Positions 27,297 to 35,727 of a stretch of 64,000 bases of DNA are shown here, piece by piece. The stretch is from Paraburkholderia unamae. GTDB taxonomy: Bacteria; Pseudomonadota; Gammaproteobacteria; Burkholderiales; Burkholderiaceae. The stretch's first letter is position 1; the number at the start of each line of letters is the position of its first letter. Made by a program: the position numbers and the translations under genes. The notes under the pieces were generated by a model. The model was not told the DNA's origin and searched no databases. It saw only the letters and a program-made list of their open reading frames with translations. Location of the stretch: the NCBI RefSeq assembly GCF_003268775.1, contig NZ_QLSU01000024.1, positions 62,001 to 126,000 of the forward strand. Direction: 5' to 3'.

Positions 27297-28020
27297 TCAT
27301 GCCGCCGGTGCAACCAACGAGCCCACGATCCCATACTGCACGAGTGCCGCAGCGACGAACCCGGACGCCTTGACTTCCTCAACGAATGCATGCAACGCGA
27401 GCGCCGCTGCAGCACCGCGACTCTTCGGCAAGCCCATCGCCTGGCGGATTACCATGAAGCGCTCGTCGAGCATGCGCAAGCCCGGCGCCTCGCGGCATCG
27501 ACTTCGAGTTGCTGCTTTACGCCCGCAGCCACTTCGAGGTCCTGTTCGAGGAATGTCTGCACGACGGTAGGCGAAGTGGGCGCGCGCACGATCTGCGCAT
27601 GCCTCATTTCGCGCGTGAGGAACAGATCATAGGCGCTGCCTTTTCCGACGACCACGCGGTTTTTCAGCTGATCCACATCTTCGTTGCGGCGAATGGCCTG
27701 TGTGTCGCGCACGAGGTAATAGCCTTCGATCAGTACGTACGGTTCAGTAAACGCTATGGTTTCGCCCCGCAGCGGGTCCACGGCGAAAAAGCCTAAGTCC
27801 GCGCGTTCCGCACTCACACGGCTTCAACGGATTTGCCGGCCGCATCGAATACCACGATTTCCAGCGCCACGCCGAGGATCGTGGCAAACGCGCGCGCGAG
27901 ATGGACCGAGACACCGGCGGGGGGACCAACCGCGTCGGGGCCCGGTCGCGCGCTGTTGTGTGAAATATTAGGAACGGGGAGCGGCGAGAATGCGCAGCTT
28001 TGCTCCGGCAAAATCCGGCA
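27297..28020 (-). pseudogene. Periplasmic amino-acid-type substrate-binding protein, multiply frameshifted
   Basis: Three fragments in different frames line up as one ABC-transporter binding protein: PAGVSVHLARAFATILGVAL then EIVVFDAAGKSVEAV (27814-27900 region), ERADLGFFAVDPLRGETIAF then TEPYVLIEGYYLVRD and RVVVGKGSAYDLFLTREM (27500-27800), and RFMVIRQAMGLPKSRGAAAA to the stop at 27297. At least two shifts break the gene and no clear signal peptide survives. Part of a degenerate stretch with other remnants. Confidence 0.75.
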
Positions 28021-28210
28021 GCAGCTTGACGCAATCTGCCTTCGCGCGATCGAGCGGGGCGAGACGGCCCCCGACACCGAGGTGCTACTCGATCGAGTGA
28101 CCGCGCCGGTCGTCTACCGGATCCTGTTCGCGAAGCAGCTTCCCGATGTGAGCTACGCACGTGTGCTGCCGAAGGACGTGCTCCGAGGCGCTGGAGTATC
28201 CGGTTCTTAA
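28017..28210 (+). pseudogene. TetR-family regulator C-terminal remnant
   Basis: The frame QQLDAICLRAIERGETAPDT then EVLLDRVTAPVVYRILFAKQ matches the C-terminal helix pair of a common TetR subgroup (A-x-x-R-G-E, P-D-x-D/E, and L-x-G/A-P-x-x-Y-R). The HTH is missing. It abuts the broken binding-protein gene, showing a deletion or rearrangement between two unrelated remnants. Confidence 0.5.
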
Positions 28211-28291
28211 ACCCGGATTTTCGGGATGCCGGCGGGCGCGGGGCCTGCGGAAGAACCCGGTCCGGTCACACGCAAACCCCGCTCGATTCCG

Positions 28292-28651
28292 TTAAGGCTC
28301 GGGACGAATCGTTAGCTTGTTGTTGACCGCCGTGACGCCCGCAACGCCACGAGCGATACTCTCCGCTCGAGCAATCTGGGTGGTGTCAGGAACTGCGCCA
28401 ATCAGCGTCACCGCGCCGGCATTCGCCTGGACGACAACACTGCTTGCGTCGATTCCGGCCCGCTCCAGCGCGCGCCGGACGTCGGCTCCGAGCTTGCGGT
28501 TGGCCTTTCGTTGTTCCTTTGCGGTCGTCGCTCTGTCGGGAACAACGCTCGACGATCCGGACGTTGGCTGGGCGGACTGCGAGTACGCAGTGGACAAAGA
28601 CGTCGCAATGGCGCAAACCGATAACGCTGTAATGATTCTGGATATCTTCAC
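28292..28651 (-). CDS. Periplasmic BON-domain protein
   Basis: 119 residues with a signal peptide (MKISRIITALSVCAIATSLS, cleavage near TAYS-QS). The BON domain covers about residues 50-117: LGADVRRALERAGIDASSVV, GAVTLIGAVPDTTQIARAES and GVTAVNNKLTI. BON proteins such as OsmY bind membranes or phospholipids and often respond to osmotic stress. It precedes the porin on the same strand order but with its own upstream region. Confidence 0.88.
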   Translation of the reverse strand: MKISRIITALSVCAIATSLSTAYSQSAQPTSGSSSVVPDRATTAKEQRKANRKLGADVRRALERAGIDASSVVVQANAGAVTLIGAVPDTTQIARAESIARGVAGVTAVNNKLTIRPEP

Positions 28652-28723
28652 TTGAATTCCCCAATTTGCGTTCAGACTGATCAGTTGCGCGCTGCTTCGC
28701 CGTGCACCGCGCTTTGATCTCGG

Positions 28724-29821
28724 TTAGAAGCTGTGCCGAATGCCGACAGTCACTCCAAGCTGCGTCGATTTCGCCGGCGCACCGCCCGAAGACAATCCGG
28801 CAAGCGTGGTACCGATCAAATCTTGACGGTACAACCCGTAGTCCCCTTCGAGATAGACGTCAGTCCGTTTCGACAAATAATAGTCGGCGAGCAACTGAAA
28901 CTGCGAAGCGGTGCCGTCCTGCTTCTCGGTCTTGCCGGTTTGCCATGTGCGCCAGTAATTGAAGGCCAGGTGCAATGCGGGGCCGACCGACTGTGTTACA
29001 CCCAGTGACATCATTCGGCGTGAACTGAAGTCGAGGTACTTGATTGCGCTGAGCGCCTGCTCCGAATACGGCCCGTTCTGATAGGACATGAAGTTCGAGC
29101 TAAGTCGGCTCTGAAAATACCCCGCATGAAACTGCGTTGTATTCCAGGTGTACGAGCCACCCGCCGTCCAGATCTGTGCCGGAGCACCGTTGGTCGAATC
29201 ATGGATGACAGCATACCCACCCGCGATCCGCACGGCCCCAGGAAACCAGCCAACACCAACGGCAGTTTGTGACCCATAACCGCTATTTCCCGCGACCCCG
29301 CCGAGTGCATAGGAAGCCTGACCGTAGAGATCGGCGGCTCGTAAGGTGTACTTGACAAGGTTGCTCGTTCGGTCCCCTCCGACCATGATGACCTCCGGCA
29401 GGAAGACGTTGCTGAACGGAACCCAGGGATTGGACGCATACGCCTGGCTGACGATGCTGATTAGCGTCGTGCTCTGTCGTCCGATAGTCAGCTCGCCCCA
29501 CTGCCTCGAGCGCACTCCGACGAACGCGGTATTCCAGAACGGTTTAGCAGAGTCCAACTGACCCGAGTTCGCGTAGAATCGATTTTCGAGCTGGAAGATT
29601 GTGGACAACCCCTGACCTAAATCTTCAGTGCCCTTGACTCCAAACCGGCTTTCGGCCAGCCCTCCGTTTCCCATCCCAATACTTGAATCCCCGTTTTTGT
29701 TGGTATTCGTGACGTAACGAATGTCGGTATCGACGATACCGTAAAGCGTAACGCTCGACTGGGCAGATGCTGCGCTTGAAACTGAAGCGAGAAGCACACT
29801 TGCAATGACGGTATTTTTCAA
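28724..29821 (-). CDS. Gram-negative outer-membrane porin
   Basis: 365 residues. Signal peptide MKNTVIASVLLASVSSAASA followed by QSSVTLYGIVDTDIRYVTNT, the typical porin start. FGVKGTEDLGQGLSTIFQLE is the conserved first-hairpin segment, and the C-terminus is GVTVGIRHSF with terminal Phe. Beta-barrel channel for small hydrophilic solutes. It is clearly diverged from the porin at 12507. Confidence 0.92.
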   Translation of the reverse strand: MKNTVIASVLLASVSSAASAQSSVTLYGIVDTDIRYVTNTNKNGDSSIGMGNGGLAESRFGVKGTEDLGQGLSTIFQLENRFYANSGQLDSAKPFWNTAFVGVRSRQWGELTIGRQSTTLISIVSQAYASNPWVPFSNVFLPEVIMVGGDRTSNLVKYTLRAADLYGQASYALGGVAGNSGYGSQTAVGVGWFPGAVRIAGGYAVIHDSTNGAPAQIWTAGGSYTWNTTQFHAGYFQSRLSSNFMSYQNGPYSEQALSAIKYLDFSSRRMMSLGVTQSVGPALHLAFNYWRTWQTGKTEKQDGTASQFQLLADYYLSKRTDVYLEGDYGLYRQDLIGTTLAGLSSGGAPAKSTQLGVTVGIRHSF

Positions 29822-30093
29822 TTTGTCTCCTGTTTATAATCTTAATTTGATCTGCACTCCTACATTGATCGAGGCGTTGATCGAGCCATAATCTTTTAAA
29901 GCCCGGAGCCGTCCCTCTCCAGATAGTTGGCTTGTCACGCCTGTGTCGACGACTCACCAAAGCGGATGCGATAGTTCATCGAGAGTCGTCAACAACGCTT
30001 CGCCTTCGCGTTCAAGAAGGTCTCGGCGTCAGGCGATTGCGCACAAAACGCGTGCCGCACGCATCCGCTTGTTCGAATCGGAAGGGGGGCCTG

Positions 30094-30573
30094 TCAGCCT
30101 GCCTTGGCTAGTTGACGACTTTCGGCCTCCAGTTGCCGGACGAGATTTTCGCGTTTCGCGGCCGCGGCCTCGGCCTGGGCCTGCCGGACGTGCCCGTAGC
30201 CACGGATCGACTGCGGCAGCGAAGCGAGCTGCGTGACGGTATTCAGCGTTGCGGCGCTGAGATCCGCCAATGCGGCATCCATGTCGGCCTCGTATTGCAC
30301 CAGGATCTGGCGATCGAGCACACGATCGGGCGTGTTGCGAAACGGGTCGAACCAGCTTCCCCGCAGGCCCCGCAGGCGCGCCATCCACTTCATGGCGAGC
30401 AGCACCCAAGGCCCCGCGTCGCCCTTGACGGGCTTGCCGGTGTGCCGGTCGGTCCTGGCGAACGGCCAGACGCCGAGGTGAAAGCGCAGCCGGATCGGTC
30501 CGTCGAACTCCTGCTCCAGCGCCGAACGGAAGTCGGGGTGTGTGTACAGACGCGCCACCTCCCACTCGTCCGC
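30094..30573 (-). pseudogene. Indolepyruvate ferredoxin oxidoreductase, C-terminal fragment
   Basis: About 160 codons remain, from DEWEVARLYTHPDF to the stop at 30094. EVARLY, GPWVLLAMKWMARLRGLRGS, FDPFRNTPDR and LPQSIRGYGHV are the conserved C-terminal segment of the large fused indolepyruvate oxidoreductase (over 1100 residues when complete). The match stops at about 30570, where the left end repeats of the Tn7-like element begin. The other part of the gene is not found beyond the right end of the element. Confidence 0.8.
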
Positions 30574-30701
30574 CGAAGTAAAGATGTTCCGTTTTGCGAA
30601 GTAAAGTTGAACCTACGCTGAATTTAGGGGAATTTCAGCATCGGATAGGAATTATTATCCATATAAATCAAATTGTTGCGATACTCGCGAAGTAAAGTTG
30701 A
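30573..30701 (+). repeat. Left-end TnsB-like binding sites
   Basis: Three copies of a motif close to GCGAAGTAAAGTTGA point into the element: 30573-30584 (ccgaagtaaaga), 30596-30610 and 30687-30701 (the last two are identical over 15 bp). Arrays of short repeats at each end are the hallmark of Tn7-like transposons and are bound by TnsB. The exact terminal base cannot be fixed here. Confidence 0.7.
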
Positions 30702-30747
30702 GATCTTTCGCGACTCTTGGTGGGCACTGATTTATGTAGCCGAGTCT

Positions 30748-32418
30748 CTAGCGTCCAGGGGCGCCAAACGCCTGATCGAACTGCCTTGCCCGTTTGACCT
30801 CGTCGCCGTGGAGGTAAATCGATGTCGTCGATATTGACGAATGCCTCAGGTTGTCGCGCACCATGATCAGTTCGGCCCCGCGCGCGAGCGCGATTGATGC
30901 GTGCGTGTGGCGCATCCAGTGCGGGCTCGCACGGCGCAGCTTTTCCGCCGTCGCAGGCCGCTCATCCTTAATCGCGTCGGCGACCAGCACGAAGAAGCGT
31001 CGCAGCACGCGTCCGAGCCGCGTGGTTTCAATCCCGGTTCCATCCTCTGCGAGGCTGGCGATGATCACCGTTGCTGGATCCCACCGTTCGCGCGTGACCG
31101 GCAACCGGCGTTGCACCAGATACTGATCGAGTGCCATACGCGCCAGCGTCGGGAGCGCGACCTTGCCCGTCTTGCCACCCTTGCCGACAAGGTGCAGCCA
31201 GTGATCACCCTGTTCGTCGATGCGGATGTCGCCGAGCGTGGCACCTGTCAGTTCACTGGCCCGCAGGCCGGTCGCATACCCGAAATCCAGCAGGAAGCGA
31301 AGGCGCTGGCCGGCCGCCTCACTCCAGCCGTAAGACCATTCAAGACCATCGGCGATCGTGCGGAGCAGCAGCCATTCGCCTTCAGTAAAGCCGCGGGTGA
31401 CGTCGAGGCCCGCCTTCGTGCTTCCTCGCACCTTGACGCCGGCGAACGGGTTCGCGAGGACGTAGCGCTGCTCGACCAGCCAGCGGAACAGGGCTGCAAG
31501 TACGGTGAGTGCGTACGCGGCAGAGCGCGTCGATAGTGGTCCGCTGAACGGTCGCCATTCCACGCTTTGTCGCGACCGCGACGGCCCGACCCAGCGTTCG
31601 CGTGGCGTCGGCCGTCGCAGGAACGCGCGGTAGGCGATCGCGTCGTCAGTGGTCAGCGACGACAACGCGCAGCCTCGCTCGACGATTGCCCACAGGATCA
31701 GGCGTTCCGCCTCCTTCCGGTAGGCGCGCTTGGTGGCGGCGGACTCGTGCAGGGACAACCACGATTGCACCGCCTCGTAGTCGTTCGATGCCTTGAGCAA
31801 ACAGACGTGCCGTGGTGCGCGAAACAGTCCTTGCGAGCCGTCGACCTCGTGCGGCAGACGCAGCTGTTCCCATGGCACGACCGGTCCGGAAGGTGCTACC
31901 GCAACCAGCACACGGGCACGTTCAGTCAAAGCCGGATGGGCCGCAAAAAATGCTTCGACATGGCCTGCCCCTGCCGTGCCGAGTCCGGCGATCGCTGTCC
32001 ACCAGCGCCGCCGGCGCGGAATCCGCACGGTCAGGTCTGCGAGCGTCCGGATCCCGTGCGTCCGCAAAGCGGCAACCACCCGCGGTGGCAACCACTGGTC
32101 GACGTCGTCGGCGATGGACGGCTCCGGTGACGGCAGGTTGCGCAATGTCTCGATCGTGTGCGCAACGGTATCTGCCGACGCTGTCGATCGCTCGTCGAAT
32201 GTTTCTGCCAGGTCGGCCCGGTGACGACTCGTCGCGAACGCGACCAGTGCGCGCCGGATGCGTCCGAGCATGCCGCGGGCAGACATCCCCGGCGCCTTGC
32301 GGTCGCCCAGATACCGTGCAACAGCCGCGCGTGCGTCAAGTCCAGCGTACCATGCGCGCAGCGCCGCCAGTTCGGCGTCGTCGGGGAACCCGGTGGGTTC
32401 GGTTTCGCGTGTTTTCAT
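30748..32418 (-). CDS. Tyrosine recombinase / site-specific integrase
   Basis: 556 residues. An N-terminal region of about 200 residues of unknown role is followed by a SAM-like core-binding domain (about 215-330) and the catalytic domain: ATGLRASELTGATLGDIRID (first Arg), LVGKGGKTGKVALP (Lys), SPHWMRHTHASIALARG (H-x-x-R), LRHSSISTTSIYLHGD (His and nucleophile Tyr). All catalytic residues are present. It lies next to the left end of the Tn7-like element. It may be cargo, or a remnant of a separate integrative element captured by the transposon. Confidence 0.9.
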   Translation of the reverse strand: MKTRETEPTGFPDDAELAALRAWYAGLDARAAVARYLGDRKAPGMSARGMLGRIRRALVAFATSRHRADLAETFDERSTASADTVAHTIETLRNLPSPEPSIADDVDQWLPPRVVAALRTHGIRTLADLTVRIPRRRRWWTAIAGLGTAGAGHVEAFFAAHPALTERARVLVAVAPSGPVVPWEQLRLPHEVDGSQGLFRAPRHVCLLKASNDYEAVQSWLSLHESAATKRAYRKEAERLILWAIVERGCALSSLTTDDAIAYRAFLRRPTPRERWVGPSRSRQSVEWRPFSGPLSTRSAAYALTVLAALFRWLVEQRYVLANPFAGVKVRGSTKAGLDVTRGFTEGEWLLLRTIADGLEWSYGWSEAAGQRLRFLLDFGYATGLRASELTGATLGDIRIDEQGDHWLHLVGKGGKTGKVALPTLARMALDQYLVQRRLPVTRERWDPATVIIASLAEDGTGIETTRLGRVLRRFFVLVADAIKDERPATAEKLRRASPHWMRHTHASIALARGAELIMVRDNLRHSSISTTSIYLHGDEVKRARQFDQAFGAPGR

Positions 32419-32756
32419 GACCTCCAGTTTAGTCCAGATTTGATGCTGGACCGATAAGAAAAGTTATCAGTCCATCTCCATTCGAACATCACTGCGCTGC
32501 CCCGGTCGTCTGTTCCCGCTAGCCCGCAGTGGAGGGAGGTTCGCGCGCTCAAGGGGGCAAACAGGAAAGCGTCTATGCGCTGCAGCACATAGACGCTTCC
32601 CTTGGCAATCCTGCGGATGCGCGGCGATAGAACGCTGCTCCAGCAGCATTTCAGTCTGAAGCGGGTTCGCCGATGCGACCGATGGCTCGCGAAAACCGAC
32701 CGCTACGACATGAAGCGAAGTTCCCGAGCCGGATATTTGTCAGTACGGCATCTGTG
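32419..32756. other. Intergenic stretch between integrase and unknown gene
   Basis: About 340 bases with no supportable gene; the only structured feature is the hairpin at 32569-32596. Confidence 0.5.
32569..32596 (-). terminator. Hairpin terminator downstream of the 32757-33260 gene
   Basis: A 9-bp perfect stem (gcgtctatg / catagacgc) encloses a 10-base loop. Read on the minus strand it is followed by tttcctgttt, a moderate T-rich tail. It separates the unknown gene upstream from the integrase. Confidence 0.55.
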
Positions 32757-33260
32757 CTAGTTGCGCTGGAGCGAGCGACGCACTCGCGAATTCATGTCGC
32801 GGCCGACTGGCAGCCCAATAGCCGAAAGAAAGTATCGCGCCTGCGGGAAACCGCTTTCGGGGTAGCGCTCGAAAATTCGGTTGAACTCCTCGACGAGCGG
32901 ACGGGCACGCACCGGCACGGGCGCGTCAGGCCCCAGCATCAAGGCGGTCTGTCCGAACTTGACTGGTCCAGCCTTGATCAAGGCACGCAGCCCGGAATTC
33001 GCGCTGCCGCGCCCGAACAGCTCCATGCCGTATGCGCGGATCATGGCGCGCACGATCGCTTCCGCAGCGGGCTTAAGCGGCGGCATGGCCTCGACCAGGC
33101 GCACGTGCGGTGAGCGCACATCCGGCGTGGTGAAACGTCCGATATCGTCGATGTCGGCCTGCAGACGCTGCACCGGCAGGTCAGCGCTAAAGAGCAGGAG
33201 CCGGATGCGTTCATAAAGCGCGTCTTCGTCGTCGGGATCGATGACTGCAATATCTGTCAT
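32757..33260 (-). CDS. Unknown protein of the stress island
   Basis: 167 residues from ATG 33260, with a purine-rich ribosome binding site (gaggaaaagag). Acidic start (MTDIAVIDPDDEDALYERIR) and a mixed helical body (AAEAIVRAMIRAYGMELFGR, GPVKFGQTALMLGPDAPVPV). No signal peptide or membrane segment, so it is probably cytoplasmic. I do not recognise a family. It is on the same strand as the small genes that follow toward the Hsp20 pair. Confidence 0.65.
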   Translation of the reverse strand: MTDIAVIDPDDEDALYERIRLLLFSADLPVQRLQADIDDIGRFTTPDVRSPHVRLVEAMPPLKPAAEAIVRAMIRAYGMELFGRGSANSGLRALIKAGPVKFGQTALMLGPDAPVPVRARPLVEEFNRIFERYPESGFPQARYFLSAIGLPVGRDMNSRVRRSLQRN

Positions 33261-33382
33261 TCTCTTTTCCTCGAGGTGGCTTGTGCCCTAACAGTTCCGG
33301 AAGCACGGCGAACCGGACTCGGATCGACCGTCGAATCCGCCGTTATTCACCCTGCGTCCGGACGGCAGTTGCTGATTGGAGG

Positions 33383-33625
33383 CTAGGTCCGTCGGACATA
33401 CCGGTCCGAAACAACCGAGCGCTGCTGGATCCATGCGACGGCAAGCTCCAGCGCTTCATCGCGTGCCTCCTGGAAGTTGGCAAAATCTCCATCGACACCG
33501 AGCGTGCGTATTTCGCCCGCCCGGTCGGTGACGACGGCCGCAGCTGTGTAACGGCCACTCCCGGTGGCGGTGACCACCGGCCGGACCTCGCAGCCGTGAT
33601 ACTCGATGACTTTGTCCGTTTGCAT
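33383..33625 (-). CDS. Small unknown protein of the stress island
   Basis: 80 residues from ATG 33625 (MQTDKVIEYHGCEVRPVVTA). Predicted alternating beta strands (YTAAAVVTDRAGEIRTLGVD) then one helix (FQEARDEALELAVAWIQQRS). The layout, strands then an A-x-x-x-A-x-x-W helix, recalls the paralogous pair at 34274 and 44650, but the similarity is weak. The start is preceded by ggaggtgtgat, a good ribosome binding site. Confidence 0.65.
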   Translation of the reverse strand: MQTDKVIEYHGCEVRPVVTATGSGRYTAAAVVTDRAGEIRTLGVDGDFANFQEARDEALELAVAWIQQRSVVSDRYVRRT

Positions 33626-33645
33626 ATCACACCTCCGGCTGAGCA

Positions 33646-33870
33646 TCATTTCCGAAACAGTTCCGGACACGCGGAATTCGCGTCCAGTCTATTAAGTGCA
33701 GCACCTGTCATTCCACGACCTGCACGCCCGGGTCGCCATCGATTGGACGCTGCCGCGACGACCTGTATCGCAGCGCGGTTACCGGAGAGTTTCACGGCAA
33801 CCTCGCGCCCACACGCGACCGCGGAGATGACAAGCCAGGCGTTGCGATTGCACAACCATTCAGCCTGCAT
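33646..33870 (-). CDS. Possible small unknown protein
   Basis: 74 residues from ATG 33870 (MQAEWLCNRNAWLVISAVAC). Its start overlaps the end of the preceding gene by 11 bp, which suggests coupling. The ribosome binding site is poor and no family is recognised, so the gene is uncertain. Confidence 0.35.
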   Translation of the reverse strand: MQAEWLCNRNAWLVISAVACGREVAVKLSGNRAAIQVVAAASNRWRPGRAGRGMTGAALNRLDANSACPELFRK

Positions 33871-34168
33871 GTCCCGGCACCACGATATCCGTCGGTTGGC
33901 TGCCCGGCACGGGGGACGGCTCCGGCCTCTCCCCACCGCCGTTGCCGGCGGTCTTCCGGCATCGACGTGTTGCGCTCCCCGGGTGGAGCGCGTCGAGGAA
34001 CGTTCGGCCCTTCCCGGCCAGGTATGCGCGGCGTGCGCCCTCGGCGCAATGTTCCAGCATGACCAGCTGGCGTTCGAGCAGCGCGTCGAGCTCGGCGCGC
34101 TCCATGTCGAGCTGGTCCGGCGCCTGACGAACCAGCATCAGGGTCGCAAATTCGTGTGGACTGAGCAT
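33860..34168 (-). CDS. Small unknown protein of the stress island
   Basis: 102 residues from ATG 34168, with ribosome binding site gggagaagaaa. The N-terminal 50 residues are helical (LSPHEFATLMLVRQAPDQLD, ERAELDALLERQLVMLEHCA) and look like a conserved domain; the C-terminal half is Pro/Gly-rich and probably disordered. A long plus-strand frame covers the same DNA but lacks any such start signal. Confidence 0.6.
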   Translation of the reverse strand: MLSPHEFATLMLVRQAPDQLDMERAELDALLERQLVMLEHCAEGARRAYLAGKGRTFLDALHPGSATRRCRKTAGNGGGERPEPSPVPGSQPTDIVVPGHAG

Positions 34169-34273
34169 TTTCTTCTCCCGTAAGGCAGGGTCCCGAAAGC
34201 AGCGGCCCCCTGCAGAAAAACGAAACGTAGTGCAAGCCGGACAGGGGCTGCGCTACCATGCAACGCGGCGCTG

Positions 34274-34555
34274 TCACGCGAGGAATCGCGCCGGCGAACC
34301 CGTATCGTTCAGACAGCCCGCGTTGATGGCGCGTATCGCGTACTCGACCGTCTCCCGATGCGCCTCGTCCACGCTTGCCCAGTGCTGGGCGTAGCGCGGC
34401 AGATGCCAGTCCGCGACCGTCTGCTCCGCGTGCCGGATGCGCACGACGGCCACGTACGTATCGCGGCCGGCAGGAGGCAGCGCGCAGTGCCGAACCGGAA
34501 ACGCGCTGGTCTCGATCACGAAGCCCTTCCAGCATTCGCTGCGTACGTTGTCCAT
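34274..34555 (-). CDS. Small unknown protein, paralogue of the 44650 gene
   Basis: 93 residues from ATG 34555; ggaggt lies 6 bp upstream. It aligns along most of its length with the protein at 44650-44958: both share an MDNVRSE/MERVRTE start, a V-R-H triplet, YVAVVRI/YLVFVQVV, the invariant WHLP, then W-x-S and an EYA-helix. The function is unknown. Two copies in one island suggest a stress role. A 20-bp palindrome overlaps the leader next to the ribosome binding site. Confidence 0.72.
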   Translation of the reverse strand: MDNVRSECWKGFVIETSAFPVRHCALPPAGRDTYVAVVRIRHAEQTVADWHLPRYAQHWASVDEAHRETVEYAIRAINAGCLNDTGSPARFLA

Positions 34556-34563
34556 AAATACCT

Positions 34564-34583
34564 CCGCGTGACAGGTCACGCGG
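34564..34583 (-). promoter_or_regulatory. 20-bp palindrome touching the ribosome binding site of the 34555 gene
   Basis: CCGCGTGACAGGTCACGCGG has two 9-bp complementary arms with a 2-base centre. In the mRNA the arm ends in the GG that begins the ribosome binding site (CGGAGGU). It could be a protein operator or a hairpin that limits ribosome access. Confidence 0.5.
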
Positions 34584-34635
34584 CGCGGGCCGTGCGGTCC
34601 ACTCCGCATGACCGGACTTGCCCCTGTGCGTACGC

Positions 34636-35049
34636 CTAGCCAACGCTCACCTCAATGCGTCGCGGCTTTGCCACCTCACGACGAGGAACGGTGAGCCTCA
34701 GGACGCCATCGCGCAACTGTGCGTCGATCCGCGAGGCGTCGAAATCGGGGCTAAGCGTGAAGGCGCGTCTGAAGTGCGGGTGGAGCACCTCGCCATGCTG
34801 CAGGCGCAGTCCTGATGGAACCGGAATCACTGCCTCGGCCTCGATGTTCAGACTGCCGTCGTGCACGCGCACGTCGAGCTTTTCGCGCGGTACGCCCGGC
34901 AGGTCGGCATATAGCGTGATGCCGCGGCTGTCCTCGAAGATGTCGACCGCAGGTGAGATCCGGGTCAGCTGCTTCGCAGGTTGCGCACCCTCGCGCGAGG
35001 CAACGTCAGTGCGCGACTCACGGGTGGCCAGTTCAGTGCTGTCGTTCAT
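34636..35049 (-). CDS. Hsp20 small heat-shock protein, pair 1 downstream gene
   Basis: 137 residues. The alpha-crystallin domain covers about residues 35-135: ISPAVDIFEDSRGITLYADL, PGVPREKLDVRVHDGSLNIE, FRRAFTLSPDFDASRIDAQL and DGVLRLTVPRRE, with the conserved G-V-L. ATP-independent holdase that keeps unfolding proteins soluble. It follows another Hsp20 gene by 40 bp in one operon, and is a close paralogue of 40502-40909. Confidence 0.93.
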   Translation of the reverse strand: MNDSTELATRESRTDVASREGAQPAKQLTRISPAVDIFEDSRGITLYADLPGVPREKLDVRVHDGSLNIEAEAVIPVPSGLRLQHGEVLHPHFRRAFTLSPDFDASRIDAQLRDGVLRLTVPRREVAKPRRIEVSVG

Positions 35050-35089
35050 GATGTCCTCCGTGCTTTCACGTACTCCATTTGCGCCGGGC

Positions 35090-35530
35090 TCACTGGACGG
35101 CGATGGCGCGTGGCTTCGACGCCTCGGAACGTCCGACGCTCACCGTCAGGCAGCCGTTCACATAGCGCGCACTGACCTTGTCGGGGTCCGCGTGCTGCGG
35201 CAGCTCGATCACGCGCCGGAATGCCCCCATGAAGCGTTCCCTGGCGTAGACGCGCGTCTCATCGTCCGCTTCAGGTTGCGGCGGCTTGCGCTCGCCACTG
35301 ATCGTCAGCACCCCCTTGTCGATCGAGACGTCGATTGCTGCCGGATCGAGTCCTGGCGCGAACGTGACGATCTCGACGCTGTCGTCGGTGCTGCCGATGT
35401 TGACGGGTGGAAAGGTTTCGCTGCGCGTGGCGCGCAGGCTTGCGGGCAAGCCCGCAAAGACGCTGGCCATCTGCCGTTGCAGGCGGTCGAATTCGCCCAG
35501 CAGATCGGTGCTGAAGAAAAGATCGCTCAT
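35090..35530 (-). CDS. Hsp20 small heat-shock protein, pair 1 upstream gene
   Basis: 146 residues from ATG 35530 (MSDLFFSTDLLGEFDRLQRQ). The alpha-crystallin domain (about 40-140) has FPPVNIGSTDDSVEIVTFAP, LDVSIDKG-type strands and NGCLTVSVGRSE. It is preceded by a sigma-32-like promoter at 35667-35696 and a long conserved leader. The same gene order and leader recur at 40925-41365. The longer upstream frame covers that leader and is not translated. Confidence 0.93.
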   Translation of the reverse strand: MSDLFFSTDLLGEFDRLQRQMASVFAGLPASLRATRSETFPPVNIGSTDDSVEIVTFAPGLDPAAIDVSIDKGVLTISGERKPPQPEADDETRVYARERFMGAFRRVIELPQHADPDKVSARYVNGCLTVSVGRSEASKPRAIAVQ

Positions 35531-35573
35531 GACTGGCTCCCTGAAACCGGGGCCGCGCACGAAAGACGAACGG

Positions 35574-35658
35574 AACCACGCGCTCCAGTCCGCCTGCCCG
35601 TGGGAAGCCCCGCCGACAAACAAATCGAAACACGCAGCGCTTGATTGCGACTGCCTGA
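35574..35658 (-). promoter_or_regulatory. Conserved untranslated leader, copy 1
   Basis: Between the promoter and the Hsp20 start, the minus strand holds CTCAGGCAG, then GCTGCGTGTTTCGATTTGTT, then GGCAGGCGGACTGGAGCGCG. The same blocks in the same order occur before the Hsp20 pair at 41365 and before the small gene at 44302. Conservation outside coding sequence suggests a functional 5' leader, possibly a temperature-responsive RNA; this is inference. Confidence 0.7.
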
Positions 35659-35666
35659 GCGATGCA

Positions 35667-35696
35667 TAAAATAGCGCAAGGAACGGAAATTTCAAG
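35667..35696 (-). promoter_or_regulatory. Sigma-32-like promoter for Hsp20 pair 1
   Basis: On the minus strand CTTGAAA (35696-35690) is followed 15 bases later by CTATTTTA. The first box is the exact -35 consensus for heat-shock sigma factor RpoH; the -10 departs from the classical CCCCAT form but is shared with the other two leader-linked promoters. Confidence 0.75.
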
Positions 35697-35727
35697 AGGC
35701 CCTGCAACATGTCAACCGGGAGGCTTC

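Noticed and set aside
29943..30093. Inverted aagcggatgcg / cgcatccgctt about 90 bp apart before the oxidoreductase remnant
   Set aside because: The arms are short for this distance and there is no adjoining gene, promoter or mobile element that would give it meaning.
33281..34183. 300-codon plus-strand frame across the small genes
   Set aside because: It has no ribosome binding site or known motif and overlaps minus-strand genes that have good start signals; long frames are common by chance at this GC content.
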